The notes beneath the pieces were generated by a model. It made no database searches. It was given only the letters and a program-made list of their open reading frames with translations, and had not been told where the DNA came from. A stretch of 5,841 nucleotides of DNA. It comes from an uncultured Subdoligranulum sp. (lineage in GTDB: Bacteria > Bacillota_A > Clostridia > Oscillospirales > Ruminococcaceae). The stretch spans positions 1-5,841 of the forward strand of contig NZ_CALADU010000169.1 in assembly GCF_937890665.1 (NCBI RefSeq), read 5' to 3'. A program made the translations under genes and the position numbers. Positions 5,728 to 5,841 of the stretch are shown piece after piece. Position 1 is the first letter of the stretch; each line of letters starts with the position of its first letter.

Positions 5728-5754
5728 CGGCTGCCCGCCGCAAACGCGCAGCCG
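5728..5754. repeat. GC-rich inverted repeat
   Basis: CGGCTGC (5728-5734) pairs with GCAGCCG (5748-5754) around a 13-nt loop. On the plus strand the T-runs lie before it rather than after it, and on the minus strand it is followed by A-runs, so it is not an intrinsic terminator in either direction. It is adjacent to the second hairpin at 5762-5804 and may belong to the same structured element. Confidence 0.45.
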
Positions 5755-5761
5755 CCTTGTA

Positions 5762-5804
5762 ACCCCGGGGCAGTTGCCTTGCGGTTGCTGCCCATTCCCG
5801 GGGT
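5762..5804 (-). other. Structured hairpin with GCAA tetraloop, role unknown
   Basis: Read on the minus strand, ACCCCG/CGGGGT (5799-5804 with 5762-5767) forms an outer stem with a GGAAT bulge on the 5' side. GGGCAG/CTGCCC (5788-5793 with 5768-5773) forms a second stem, a symmetrical CAA/CAA internal loop follows, and CC/GG closes a GCAA tetraloop. GCAA is a GNRA loop only in this orientation, which favours a minus-strand RNA. I find no match to a riboswitch or small RNA class I know. No gene is apparent in 5700-5841; the last ten bases (5832-5841) are the palindrome CTTTGCAAAG. It may be the 3' end of an upstream transcript or a dispersed genomic repeat. Confidence 0.4.
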
Positions 5805-5841
5805 ATAAGGTTGGAGTTTCTTCGGTTCCTTCTTTGCAAAG

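Noticed and set aside
5708..5754. T-runs near a GC hairpin as an intrinsic terminator
   Set aside because: The T-runs precede the hairpin on the plus strand and become A-runs after it on the minus strand, the wrong order in both directions.
5645..5839. N-terminal extension of padR to an ATG near the right edge
   Set aside because: It would cross the -10 and -35 boxes and the operator, is Arg/Ala-rich without family similarity, and the ATG at 5644 has a perfect AAAGGAGG at the right distance.

Overview
The window looks like chromosomal DNA from a GC-rich member of the Firmicutes (Bacillota), most likely an anaerobic gut Clostridia of the Oscillospiraceae/Ruminococcaceae type. The grounds are strong AAGGAGG-type ribosome binding sites at most genes, clean sigma-A style promoters, an Nfn-type electron-bifurcating enzyme pair, and a PadR/DUF1700 regulatory pair, all in GC-rich coding sequence. 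The organism call is inference; there is no rRNA or other marker gene. I see no mobile element, CRISPR array, tRNA or rRNA.

Layout. (1) Positions 1-1422, minus strand: the nfnA-nfnB operon, small subunit first, the large subunit running off the left edge. It has a good promoter at 1459-1487. The pair encodes NADH-dependent reduced ferredoxin:NADP+ oxidoreductase, a cytoplasmic flavin/iron-sulfur enzyme that balances ferredoxin, NADH and NADPH pools. nfnA starts with TTG. (2) Positions 1551-3329, minus strand: a 592-residue polytopic membrane protein with features of GT-C glycosyltransferases. (3) Positions 3330-3495: a divergent intergenic region with a promoter for each flanking gene and an imperfect inverted repeat over one -35 box. 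(4) Positions 3496-4680, plus strand: a 394-residue unrecognised surface protein with a signal peptide, a large acidic ectodomain and a C-terminal membrane anchor, again with a non-ATG start. (5) Positions 4706-4739: a strong bidirectional terminator between convergent genes. (6) Positions 4750-5644, minus strand: a PadR-family repressor and a DUF1700 (HAAS-type) membrane protein in one tight operon, with a near-consensus promoter and a perfect 10-bp inverted repeat that looks like an autoregulatory operator. (7) Positions 5700-5841: no convincing gene, but phased A-tracts upstream of the padR promoter and two hairpins, one with a GCAA tetraloop when read on the minus strand.

How the parts work together: nfnAB is core redox metabolism. 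The PadR/DUF1700 unit is probably a self-contained envelope-stress or ligand-responsive regulatory module. The divergent glycosyltransferase and anchored surface protein could form a cell-surface pair, but that is only suggested by their position. No clearly new defence or metabolic system is visible; the least explained items are the surface protein at 3496-4680, the padR operator and the structured stretch at 5728-5804.
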